Origin: Rodentolepis nana
Lineage: Eukaryota > Platyhelminthes > Cestoda > Cyclophyllidea > Hymenolepididae
Assembly: GCA_900617975.1 (NCBI GenBank)
Contig: UZAE01000443.1
Coordinates: forward strand, 1 to 23,286
DNA: 23,286 bases
Direction of reading: 5' to 3'
Below, piece after piece: positions 1 to 9,010 of this stretch. How positions within the stretch are numbered: the first letter of the stretch is position 1; every line of letters starts with the position of its first letter. The position numbers were made by a program, and so were the translations under genes. The notes under the pieces were generated by a model. The model made no database searches. It saw only the letters and a list, made by a program, of their open reading frames with translations, and was not told the DNA's origin.

Positions 1-27
1 GATCTTCATTTATTTTTCTTTTTTTAG

Positions 28-273
28 AGACGTGAGCGCGTCGAGCGTGAGCGTCGTGAGAGACGACTGAAGCAGGACGTAGTGACAGCCCACAGCAAGC
101 TCCTAGACGGAATAAAAGTGCGAAATGTTAAGAAGTGGTCCCTGGACGACGATGATGAAGATGATATTCCCTCACCTCCCTCCGCTGTTAAAGATGACCT
201 ATCGGTTCCATCTAATGATACAGAGAAACAGGAAGAGGAGGAAGAAATCGACCCTCTTGACGCCTATATGCAG
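28..273 (+). CDS. DDX46: DDX46 exon 1 of window: Arg-rich and acidic N-terminal segment
   Basis: Visible residues 1-82, phase 0 to phase 0. The acceptor is a T-run ending in AG at 26-27; the donor is CAG/gtgagt. It encodes alternating Arg/Glu residues ([12 protein letters not shown]), then [12 protein letters not shown] and DPLDAYM, both diagnostic of DDX46. The reading continues upstream of the window; no initiator is present here. Confidence 0.9.
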
Positions 274-3200
274 GTGAGTACTTTACTAGCTTGATCCATT
301 TGAATGTGCATATTATGATGTGGTATGATCTATGGTCCGTCACTTAGAAACTTTTATTTATTTATATCAAATGGCAGGCTTTATGATATTTATCATTAGC
401 CCTTAGTTGACTTCAGGCTTCACAGAGGGGAAGGAACATCAAAGTGAAAAAAATCGAGAGGAGGGGAGAACAGAAGAGTGTTTCAAAGATGTAAGAGACA
501 CAAAGGTAGAACAAAGGTGAGGTGAGTACTGTGAAATGAAATGACATACAGTGGGGTGATGGTAGTTTGAAGTGAGAAGTCAACTGCCAGTTAATAGACT
601 TTTTTGCCGTATGAATATACGTTGCCCAGGATGCACCAAGTGAAGGTAAGTCTATCGCACACCCTGTCACTTAGAAACAATTAAATGTGTATTTAACCCC
701 TCTCCCCCCTTATTCATTCACGAAGACCGATTATGGAGAATTCGTAACATTGCTCGGTCATTACTTTGTTTTCTTAAATCCTATTTGTCATTAATAGCAA
801 TATATTGGACACTAGCCACGCCTACAATGCCCATATAAATCCTTCAATCACCTTAAGTGGAAAGGGAAACACATTCTTCCATCTATCTTTAGTTTTATTA
901 CACAGTTTAGTAAGGGTTTTTAATGCTTCCTATCTTTAACGCAATAAATTGTTAAATTGTTAGATTACAGGTGTTGCTATTATTCGCATTAGCACTAACG
1001 AGTACGTTGACTATCACTTTGGTTCGGGCAAGGTGCTGAAACCGAATGGTTATTCTAAACGCTACTATTTATTGACAATTGGTAATAGGGAAAAATAAGA
1101 GTGCATAGATTATACCTAATGTAAAGCATCGCTGTCAACTTAGTATATGCTTGATTGTTTTGAAATGACGACAATGGGTTCACTACAATCTCTCTTGACA
1201 AGACACTGGCACATATTTTCGCAAGACAAGTACATCATAGCACCATATTAGAAGTCTGGAGGAATGACCTTGCAATCTCTGAGCTTCACTTCAAACAAGT
1301 TTTGAGAGAGGCAGATGTGGTGAGGTGACAATTTATATTTAGATGGATCATAAACGACCCCTGTCTTGTAAGTAATAGGGATAAAATGAAGAAAACCTCA
1401 ATATGTGCAAATGGAAGACTCGTTGTTTTATGCAAAATGGGCAACTCACTTGGGCAGTGAATTTCCATTTTTTGGGAACTCATAGTTTTAACAGCAATCA
1501 CCTTAAAAGAATAACGTTATCTTAAGTGAACATAAGTTTTCAATCACAACCCATTCTAAGCCTTGTTTTCTCATACCAAGGAGGTAAGCAAAGAGGCTCA
1601 TCAGCAAGTGGATGACATTATCCCTCCACCCCAACTTGTTCAAACGCCTGCGGGTCTTATCCAAGCTCCCGGACTTGTTGTCAATCCTCAGTTAGGATCA
1701 GGCAATGTTTCATCCACAGATAATCAAGAACCTTCAAAACCTCAGAAAAAGGTTGGCAGAGGTGAACTAATACTGGATGAAGATGAACAGGACGAAGATA
1801 TGTCCTATGTAAGTTCCTTGAAAAAAAAACAATTTTTGTGCTCTAATAACGTGATCAAAAGAAGTGGAAAGTTTTGGGTGGCATGTGTATGCTGGTGGTG
1901 GAGTGGCTAATATGCATGTCTGCTTAGTCAGAGTATATGGAACTAGTGTCCATCCAGTGATCGAGATGACCTTTGTAACTCATTAATTCTACCACAGTTG
2001 ACTACTCTGCTATCCAGGTAAAGTGTCGTGATCACTTATTCAAATGGGCTCAAGCAGTTATTATTAGACATCAGTAAGAGATGGAAAGGAGGGTCCTTTA
2101 ATAGGGAATGGAGGTTCACGAATTTTATGGTTGGTGGTTTGTGTAAAAGTATTATTGGAATACTGACACTCCTTTTGATTTAAGCTTTTGCCTACCTTGT
2201 TTTTAATATTCAGTGACCTTTTTAGTTATAGTTCATAGTTGAGGTGGGTTTCAACTTAGTTTAAAGTTCCTCATTTAATATATTGTAGTGGTTTTCGGTT
2301 TGCACTTCTTTTTGTATATTTTTTTTTCATTTCAATAAAGCTTCAATTCAAACAACTTTACTACTCATGAATACTTTAGAAGGCACCATACTTTATATAG
2401 AATTAAATTTGAACACTCAATACTTCGTGTGATAAATTTACCTTTCTTGTTAGTATCCTGAACCAGAGGAACGTATAACCATCGCAGATGCTCTTGCACA
2501 ACTTCAAAAGCGTGAGAAGTTGGGTGCGGTTGACCACAGCAAGATTGACTACCAACCTTTTACAAAGAACTTCTATGTCGAGGTTCCAGAAATCGCAAAA
2601 ATGACCAAAGAGCAGGTCAAGCAGTATCGTCGAGAGTTAGAGAATGTTCATTGCAATGGCAAAGATTGTCCTAAACCTATCAAAACATGGGTCCAAGCGG
2701 GCGTATCATCTCGTCTACTAAACTGTCTTAAGAGGTAAGTTGATCATTATGCTTCATTGAGAAATCTAAATTAAATTTAACTCTTTCAGGAGTGGATTTG
2801 AGAAACCAACACCAATTCAATGTCAAGCCCTGCCTGTTATCATGTCAGGTCGTGATATGATTGGCATCGCCAAAACAGGGAGCGGTAAAACGCTCGCTTT
2901 CCTCGTTCCCATGGTTCGTCATTTGGAACATCAGGCACCTCTAGAAAACGGAGATGGCCCAATTGCCCTTCTGTTAACCCCAACTCGTGAACTGGCGCTC
3001 CAGATATATAAAGAAGCTAAGCGGCTAGGTCAAACCTGTGGTTTCCGTTGTGTATGTGTCTATGGAGGTACTGGAATTTCTGAACAGATTGCAGATCTGA
3101 AACGTGGTGCTGAGGTCATTGTATGCACTCCTGGTCGAATGATTGATATGCTGGCAGCTAACGGTGGCCGAGTTACTAACTTGAGACGCACTACTTATGT

Positions 3201-6200
3201 TGTGCTTGATGAGGCCGACAGAATGTTCGATCTGGGATTTGAGCCCCAAGTGATGCGAATTGTGGACAATTGCAGACCCGATAGACAGACTGTCATGTTT
3301 TCGGCTACTTTTCCAAGACAGATGGAAGTGTTGGCTAGAAAAGCGCTTACTTCACCGATTGAGATTCAGGTTGGAGGCAGATCGGTTGTGTGCTCTGACG
3401 TCACTCAGAAAGTGGTAATGAATTTTCCTTTTTTTATTTTTTGTTTGCAAAATTTCAGATTTATAGGATAGTTTGGCACAGTTTTATTGCGTATTTTTGA
3501 ATTCTTATGCTCAATTCAAACCAAATCTTATTTCCTGATTTTTTTAAATTGAATCATATATGCATTGTGGATGCAGGAACAAATTGCAAGTTAAGCATGA
3601 TATGGTGTGATATTAACTCATATCATATGATTTTTCGAGCTACATTCTTACAATAGACTAAATAAATAGTAAAATTGGAATGCACCTTTCTTTTTAGGCT
3701 GTACTTCAAAATGAGGAAGAAAAGGTGATGAAACTTCTGGAACTCCTCGGTGTTTATCAAGAGGAGGGTTCAGTCCTTGTGTTTGTAGAGAAACAAGAGA
3801 GCGCTGATGAACTGATGCGAGTGCTCATGAATTACGGTTATCCTTGTCTCTCACTTCATGGTGGTATTGATCAATACGATCGAGATTCTGTCATCACTGA
3901 TTTCAAGAAGGGCAACATTCGTCTCCTCATTGCCACTTCTGTTGCTGCTCGTGGTTTGGATGTCAATGATTTGGTGTTGGTGGTCAATTACGATTGCCCT
4001 AATCACTATGAAGACTATGTTCACCGTTGTGGGTGAGTGGAAAAATAGATGGTTTTTGTGCTTTATTAGACAATTTTCATTAAAATTAGAGATTATGGTG
4101 TGGCATACTTCTTGGGCTTCAATCTGCTAAGGCTTAGGTTGTTTTGTTTCGTTTATGTATTTAAAAAATGCCTTTTTTGAATGTCTTAACTTTCATCTGC
4201 TTGTCGCCCTGGCTATTTTTACACATTCATGAAGTAATTGAATTATTTGCCAGGTTTGTCGTAACTCCTAGGCATTCATTAAGGTTCTCACCTAGGTACT
4301 GTGATTATTACTTATTTGAGCTTCGCTAATCTGGTTTCCCAATCTGTTGTCCATGTTATTGTTGACGCACCTCAATATAGAAGAAGGGAAGATAAACTAT
4401 AGTGTTTTTTCATTAGAGCAGTTTTTACACTAACCTTAAATACTATTTTCTTTGAACAGTCGAACAGGTCGTGCTGGCAAGAAGGGTACCGCCTACACAT
4501 TTATCACACCAGATCAAGAGAAGAACTCCTTGGACTTGGTTAAAGCTTTCAATGTCAGTGGTCAGATGGTTCCTGAGGATCTTTACCTCATGTTCAATGC
4601 TTACAAGGAGCGTATGATGATGGTAAGTTAATCCAGCCTTCTATTATTTAGTGAAATTTTAGGTATATGCCTGGTTAAAGTTTAGACTGGAGAATAGTTA
4701 GGGCTCTTCGAATAACGGTTTAGGCAGAAGTGAGCAGGAGAAACTGTTCGCCTTGTTATAGAGAGTAGAATCAATTCTTTAAAGAGACGCTCGTATTCTA
4801 AAGTCACTCTTGTTGATCACTATTGGACAGTAGGGCCAATAGTGACCGACATCACTGGATGCTATGTCGATCTTACTAGCAAGTGTGAACGCTAATCGGT
4901 GTGCTATCGACACTCACATCGACATACTGATTACCTCCCACGGTCCTATCTGGGATTGTAGCGTCCTTGTTAGTATATTAATGGCTAAACGGTTATTTTT
5001 TCTTCATTTTGCAGGAGGGCAAAAAGGTCTACAGCGGTGGGAACTCCGGTTTCCGTGGCAAAGGCTTCCGTTTCGACGAGGTGGAAGCCCAAATGGCTAA
5101 TGACAAGAAACGCTTTGCTCGAGCTGCTCTTGGACTGGAGGATTCTGATGATGAAGGAGATGGAGCTGGCGAGACTGGTGTCGATTGGGACAGTAAGATC
5201 GAGAACATGTTCAGTTCCAAACGCAAAGTGATTGACGTTGCTAAATCCACAATTGTTGGTCAGAGTGGAGATGGTGGTAGTTCTAATGAGCCGTAAGTAT
5301 ACTACTCCAAATTGTGCATTGCTTTCAACCCATTTTAGTTTATTTTGTCACTTAATGCTGTTCACAAATATTTAATGACAATACACTAATTGTATTATTT
5401 TGAATGTTCTGAATTTATGTTTTTAATGCTGAGCTGAAATCATAGCCCAATTTATTTTTTTTATTGTATTTTCTACAGAGCGAATTAAATGCCGAATGAA
5501 AGTATCCCATTGTAGTCGCAGTGAGCATACAGTTCTCCATTTTAATGCTCATTAATGACCATTAATTCACACTGTTCATCGATTGAATTGCAGTATTATG
5601 CTTAGCGGAAAATCAGACGAAATCGTATTTTTGTGGATAAGTAGGAATGTTTTTTATGCACACTATGTGCGCTGATTTGCTTGCCTGTTATTCCACAATA
5701 ACGTACATCTACTTAGTGGGAATGTCGTTGTATCGTTGCTTCAGAAGGGTCCACTTTCTACAACTAAACAGCTCTATCTTTTATGAATGTATTCCTTTTC
5801 TCTTTCAGTTTGGATCCCAAGATCGCTGCCCAATTGGAGCTAGCTCGGTTTAAAGCAAATCAAGTAGCCCTGCGAGGTGGTTTGTCTGCGATTGCGAAAT
5901 CAGGAGTTGGTTCAACGCCAAGTGCCAGCAGAACAGCTGCTGAATTGGCCGCTGAACGTTTGAATGCCAAATTGGGCTACTCTAAGTCGTCTTCAAATAA
6001 CCCAGACTCTGATGACGAGGGTAATGGCAACTCTGGGGCTCCTTCTGGTGATTTTGTTAGAAGGTGAGTTGCGCTTAACTGTTGAATCACTGTTTTTTTG
6101 TTTGTCAAATAATCTTAATGCAAATTGTTCGTTAAAGATACTGTATTGAAAAAGCTTGGTTCTCACTTGCTCATTAGCCTTACAGAAATGGTGGGATCTT

Positions 6201-8655
6201 TCTTCACGAATGTGTATGGGTTCGACAACCAGTAAAGAGCGTAGATAGGAAATTTCTCGAATATTTTTTACACAAATTTTGTATTTGAGCAAATAGGGTC
6301 GCATGTGACGAGGTATGGAAGTATTGGGTTGGCAACTAAGTCATTGCCGTTTTTGTTGACGGATTCACTCTATACTTTCTTTTGTTTTGTTAACGTGGCC
6401 AGAGGATCTAACCTATATTTTTTTCTTAATGTATGGGCTTCTAGGTTAATTAGTAAAAAATTTTTTTGTTTAGTTCTTTAGTTTTGTTTTTATCCCAATT
6501 TAAAAATGAAAGAACAGGACGTGCACTTCCGACACATTTTATTGTATTACTTCCGAAAAGGTAAGAACGCATCGCAAGCACAAAAGAAGAAGTTATGTGC
6601 CGTATATGGAGATGAAGCCTTAAAAGAAAGGCAGTGTCGAAATCGGTTTGAAAGATTTCGTTGCGGGGATTTTTCACTGAAAAATTCACAACGATCTGAC
6701 CGCCCAGTCGAAGTGGATGAAACCCATATCAAGGCCATTATCGATTCAAATCGTCAGCACAACACGAGATATTGCAGAGAAGCTCAATGTTTCGCATACA
6801 TGCATTGAAAAAAAATTAAAAATCCTTGGTTATGTCAAGAAACTTGATTTATGGATCCCTCACCAGTTAAAGGAAATTCATTTGACGCAACGGATTAGCA
6901 TCTGTGATTCGCCGCTACTGAAACGCAATGAGAATGATCCATTTCCGAGGAAGAACCTAGTTACTGGCGACGAAAAGTGGATAGTTTATAAGAATGTTAC
7001 TCGCAAGAGATCATGGGTGAAGCAAGATCAACCAGCCCAAACAGTATCAAAAGCAGAGATTCACCAAAAAAAGATTATGCTGTCAGTCTGGTGGGATCAC
7101 AAAGGAATTTTATATTTTGAACTCATACCGCAGAACCAAACGATAAATTCAAATGTGTATGTTGAAGAACTCGAAAAACTGAAGGATGCAATTGAAGATA
7201 AGCGGCCGGCATTATCAAATCGGCGGAAGGGTGTTGTTTTCCATCATGATAACGCAAGGCCCCCCCCCCCACACACATCTTTGGTTACTCGGCAAAAATT
7301 ATTGGAACTGCGTTGAGATGTTTTGTCACACCCACCATATAGCCCTGACCTTGCGCCTTCGGATTACCATTTGTTTTGTTCCATGCAAAACTCTAAATGG
7401 TAAAATTTGTAACAACGCGGATGATGTCGGATCACATCTAATTGAGTTTTTTAATAGCAAAGACCAGACATTTTACGAACGGGGAGTTTTTATTCTGCCA
7501 GAACGATGGAAAAAGGTCATCGACAAGAACGGCCAACATCTAATTGAATAAAGTTATATTTTTAAACAAAAATTCCGAATTTGCCTTCTTATTTGAAATC
7601 GGCAATGACTTAGTTGCCAACCTAATAGTTAGCGACGTTTTTTACTCCAAAGAAAAATGACCACTAACTTCCACTCTACTGCTTTCTTCTCGACAGATTT
7701 ATGGAGTATAGTTATCAGTTTGATAGACATCCTCTCTAATAGTAGGAAGTGATAATTGTTTTCAGAATCGCAAATTGTTTTCTCTTTATAACAGATACGA
7801 AGAGGAGTTGGATATCAATGATTTTCCCCAGAATGTGCGTTGGCGCATCACCGGTCGTGAGATGCTGACCCATCTGAATGAGTATTGTGATGTGGGTGTC
7901 TCAGTTCGTGGTATCTATATTCCTCCCGGGAAATCGGGACCGCCGCCAGGTACCGCTGATTCGGCTGACGAGCGACCCCTCTACTTGTGTCTGGAGGCTA
8001 ACAACGAACGCTCCATTCAGATGGCCAAGACAGAGATTATGCGTATAATCAAGGAAGAGCTTATCAAACTGGTAGGTCTTTTTAAGGCGTGCCTTTTTTA
8101 TCTTTTTTGCTCTTGTTAGTCTGCATTTTAAAAACAATTATGATTATTATCTTGTATCAATGTGGTCTGTAAGTACTATGTCGATTATCTTATATTACTT
8201 AATTGTCTTTAAAATGCTAAAAAATATTTAGCTGGCTAGGCAACGCCGTCTTAGGATGTACGTCGAGGTTACTTGTGTTAGTTTGCCCCATCATGGGCTT
8301 TTAAATACCTTCGTCCCACCTTTGTTGTGTTAAGGAAATTATTTTAGGTGGTCACCATGGTTTCCCCTGATATTCAACTCTGAAGTTCTAAAGAACTGTA
8401 GTTAATTTGCTGAATATTTGCTTCCAACATATCCTCACAGTTTCCACTTTTGAATTTCACTCATTCAGTTTGCATGAGCTTGAGACTTAAGTGAGCCTTT
8501 TCTTATCTTTTTCACCCTGTGGGTAAGCCGTTTTTCCAAAGATCTCAATCAAAATCTTTGCATTGTACATCTCATGAGCATTCTAAATGCGATTCTTCTT
8601 GTTTTAGCAATCGGGCAGCAGTTTGACGAACCGCGGACGTTACAAGGTTATGTGA
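28..8655 (+). CDS. DDX46: DDX46/Prp5 DEAD-box pre-mRNA splicing helicase, 3' part of gene (10 exons)
   Basis: ATP-dependent RNA helicase of the U2 snRNP that helps form the pre-spliceosome in the nucleus (known for the DDX46/Prp5 family). Exons: 28-273, 1581-1808, 2454-2734, 2790-3414, 3698-4032, 4460-4622, 5015-5292, 5809-6063, 7795-8071, 8608-8655. They join in phase to 911 residues plus TGA. Visible in order: Arg/Glu-rich segment; acidic [12 protein letters not shown] and [19 protein letters not shown] motif GFEKPTPIQ; motif I AKTGSGKT (about residue 279); [16 protein letters not shown] (392-395); SAT (423-425); [22 protein letters not shown]; motif VI HRCGRTGR (569); [11 protein letters not shown]; and a C-terminal KH-like region ending GRYKVM, as the human protein ends in GRYKVL. 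Gene order of motifs and C-terminus separate it from other DEAD-box proteins such as DDX42. The initiator and most of the N-terminal RS-like region lie outside the window. All catalytic motifs look intact. Confidence 0.96.
352..665 (-). mobile_element. SINE-like short retroposon, copy 1, in DDX46 intron 1
   Basis: About 314 bp, flanked by a perfect 13-bp duplication GTCACTTAGAAAC at 339-351 and 666-678. The left end is an ATTTA-rich tract followed by TATCAAATGGCAGGC; the right end is GTAAGTCTATCGCACACCC. Read on the minus strand it starts with AGGGTGTGCGATAGACTTAC and ends in an A/T-rich simple tail, as retroposed elements do. No terminal inverted repeats, no long ORF and no convincing Pol III A/B boxes were seen. 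Same family as the elements at 11997, 18681, 20221 and 22933. Confidence 0.85.
1581..1808 (+). CDS. DDX46: DDX46 exon 2 of window: Pro/Gln-rich linker
   Basis: Residues 83-158, phase 0 to 0. Acceptor accaag/GAG, donor TAT/gtaagt. The segment [12 protein letters not shown] continues the DPLDAYM stretch as in human DDX46. It is otherwise low complexity (Pro, Gln, Gly) and ends in the acidic run [11 protein letters not shown]. Poorly conserved, so the acceptor rests on phase and on the EV(S/K)KE match. Confidence 0.85.
2454..2734 (+). CDS. DDX46: DDX46 exon 3 of window: region before the Q motif
   Basis: Residues 159-252. Acceptor cttgttag/TAT, donor AG/gtaagt (phase 2). Contains [22 protein letters not shown] and [13 protein letters not shown], the conserved DDX46 block just upstream of the helicase core. 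A short 55-bp intron (2735-2789) follows. Confidence 0.95.
2790..3414 (+). CDS. DDX46: DDX46 exon 4 of window: RecA-like domain 1
   Basis: Residues 252-460, the largest exon. It carries the Q motif (GFEKPTPIQ), Walker A AKTGSGKT at 2869-2892, PTRELALQ, the GG doublet in VYGGTG, TPGR, DEAD at 3208-3219 and SAT at 3301-3309. This is the ATP-binding half of the helicase and every motif is canonical. Donor GTG/gtaatg is weaker than the other donors but keeps phase 0 with the next exon. Confidence 0.97.
3698..4032 (+). CDS. DDX46: DDX46 exon 5 of window: RecA-like domain 2, first part
   Basis: Residues 461-572. Acceptor ctttttag/GCT, donor GG/gtgagt (phase 2). Contains [23 protein letters not shown] (motif IV region), [11 protein letters not shown] and [11 protein letters not shown] (motif V), and begins motif VI. 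The intron splits motif VI after HRC and two bases of its glycine codon. Confidence 0.96.
4460..4622 (+). CDS. DDX46: DDX46 exon 6 of window: end of RecA-like domain 2
   Basis: Residues 572-626. Acceptor gaacag/T completes the motif VI glycine, giving HRCGRTGRAG across the junction. YTFITPDQE and the following helix match the end of the DDX46 core. Donor ATG/gtaagt, phase 0. Confidence 0.95.
5015..5292 (+). CDS. DDX46: DDX46 exon 7 of window: post-helicase conserved linker
   Basis: Residues 627-719. Acceptor tttgcag/GAG, donor CC/gtaagt (phase 2). Contains [23 protein letters not shown] and [11 protein letters not shown] followed by [10 protein letters not shown], matching human SGFSGKGFKFDE, AALGLQDSDDE and IESMFNSKKR. 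Confidence 0.95.
5809..6063 (+). CDS. DDX46: DDX46 exon 8 of window: Ala-rich C-terminal linker
   Basis: Residues 719-804. Acceptor ctctttcag/T, donor AG/gtgagt (phase 2). Carries the conserved [21 protein letters not shown] (human TIAEQLAEKINAKLNY) and a Ser/Asp-rich tail. The mariner-bearing intron follows. Confidence 0.93.
6324..6349. repeat. mariner 5' terminal inverted repeat
   Basis: Starts TTGGGTTGGCAACTAAGTCA and runs to GCCG. It pairs with the 3' repeat at 25 of 26 positions; the mismatch is the third base (G here, A in the other end read inward). Confidence 0.95.
6506..7551 (+). pseudogene. mariner transposase pseudogene (D,D34D), two frameshifts and a nonsense change
   Basis: The ATG at 6506 opens an N-terminal helix-turn-helix region ([36 protein letters not shown]). 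Near 6754 the frame shifts, consistent with loss of two bases, and continues [14 protein letters not shown] and KEIHLTQRI. The catalytic Asp codons are visible at 6969-6971 (TGDEKW), 7248-7250 (HHDNARP) and 7362-7364 ([10 protein letters not shown]). An in-frame TGA at 7314-7316 sits where mariners have a Trp codon (the LELGWDV region). A second two-base loss near 7390 moves the end into another frame, which runs through [23 protein letters not shown] to TAA at 7549-7551. An 11-C run at 7260-7270 adds three Pro codons after NAR, so the second and third Asp are 37 residues apart instead of 34. About 348 codons in all, the usual length. Not functional. Confidence 0.93.
7600..7625. repeat. mariner 3' terminal inverted repeat
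   Basis: The reverse complement starts TTAGGTTGGCAACTAAGTCA and matches the left repeat except at base 3. The TA target-site copy follows at 7626-7627. Confidence 0.95.
7795..8071 (+). CDS. DDX46: DDX46 exon 9 of window: KH-like C-terminal region
   Basis: Residues 804-896. Acceptor ataacag/A, donor CTG/gtaggt. [25 protein letters not shown] and the terminal helix [15 protein letters not shown] align with the degenerate KH-like region of human DDX46 (YEEELEINDFPQTARW, GTYFPPGK). It is a few residues longer around [13 protein letters not shown]. Confidence 0.95.
8608..8655 (+). CDS. DDX46: DDX46 terminal coding exon
   Basis: Fifteen codons plus TGA (8653-8655). Acceptor tgttttag/CAA. The peptide [15 protein letters not shown] matches the end of DDX46 proteins (NKGRYKVL in human), which fixes the true stop and the end of the gene's coding part. 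Confidence 0.93.
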   Translation, partial: QSGSSLTNRGRYKVM

Positions 8656-9010
8656 GTGGTGAAATCTCTGCGTCTTCGGGACTTTGTCTATTATTAAGCG
8701 ACTATATTACTGTTTTTCTCCCACCACAGTGTACTGTACCATCTGTTGTATAAACGAACATTTACATTTGACCCTGTTTTGCAAATGAAAGGTGTTAAGG
8801 ATTTGAAATGTATCTAATCTCAGCAACACAAACTCAAGTTTTAGGACATTTTTTAAATGTGCATGGCTTCACGGAAATGTTTCCCCTGATACTGTACTTT
8901 AAATATGTGAAGTTGAAACCTTCACCAAGGGCTGCTAAATTGTCGACCTCAAACTGCCCAAAGTCAGTGGAGATATTGAATACGGACACGGCTTTGCACA
9001 CCTAATAAAT
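8656..9010 (+). other. DDX46 3' UTR with candidate polyadenylation signal
   Basis: The region after the DDX46 stop is AT-rich with no credible ORF. The first canonical AATAAA after the stop is at 9004-9009, about 350 bp downstream. Another AATAAA lies near 9509. Which is used cannot be told from sequence. Confidence 0.4.

Larger units (their letters stand above)
6324..7625 (+). mobile_element. mariner-family transposon (mellifera-like), complete ends, dead transposase
   Basis: A 1302-bp element bounded by TA dinucleotides at 6322-6323 and 7626-7627, the expected mariner target duplication. The 26-bp inverted repeats (6324-6349 and 7600-7625) differ at one position. Length, TIR sequence beginning TTGGGTTGGCAACTAAGTCA and a decayed transposase with the D,D34D layout place it in Tc1/mariner, mariner group. 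TIR and protein resemble the mellifera subfamily as I remember it, not checked by search. It lies in sense orientation in the DDX46 intron. One TIR mismatch and only a few disabling changes suggest a fairly recent insertion, non-autonomous now. Confidence 0.95.
6064..7794 (+). other. DDX46 intron 8, enlarged by a mariner insertion
   Basis: This 1731-bp intron runs from AG/gtgagt to ttataacag/A. The mariner accounts for 1302 bp of it, so without the element it would be about 430 bp, like its neighbours. The exons on either side join in phase, so the insertion need not harm the mRNA. The 5' and 3' intron flanks outside the element show no other feature. Confidence 0.9.

Noticed and set aside
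352..665. Retroposon copies considered as MITEs or solo LTRs.
   Set aside because: No terminal inverted repeats, no TG...CA ends, and 13-bp duplications are too long for typical MITEs or LTR elements.
413..670. Minus-strand frames within the retroposon copies (also 12337-12585, 18757-19071, 20290-20478, 22493-22760).
   Set aside because: Most come from repeated non-coding element sequence and are not conserved in frame among copies; the 22493-22760 frames are shadows of exon 11.
4864..5100. Plus-strand frame overlapping DDX46 exon 7, and similar frames at 3858, 5029, 5037 and 3025.
   Set aside because: These are out-of-frame shadows of DDX46 exons; the DDX46 frame has clear family motifs.
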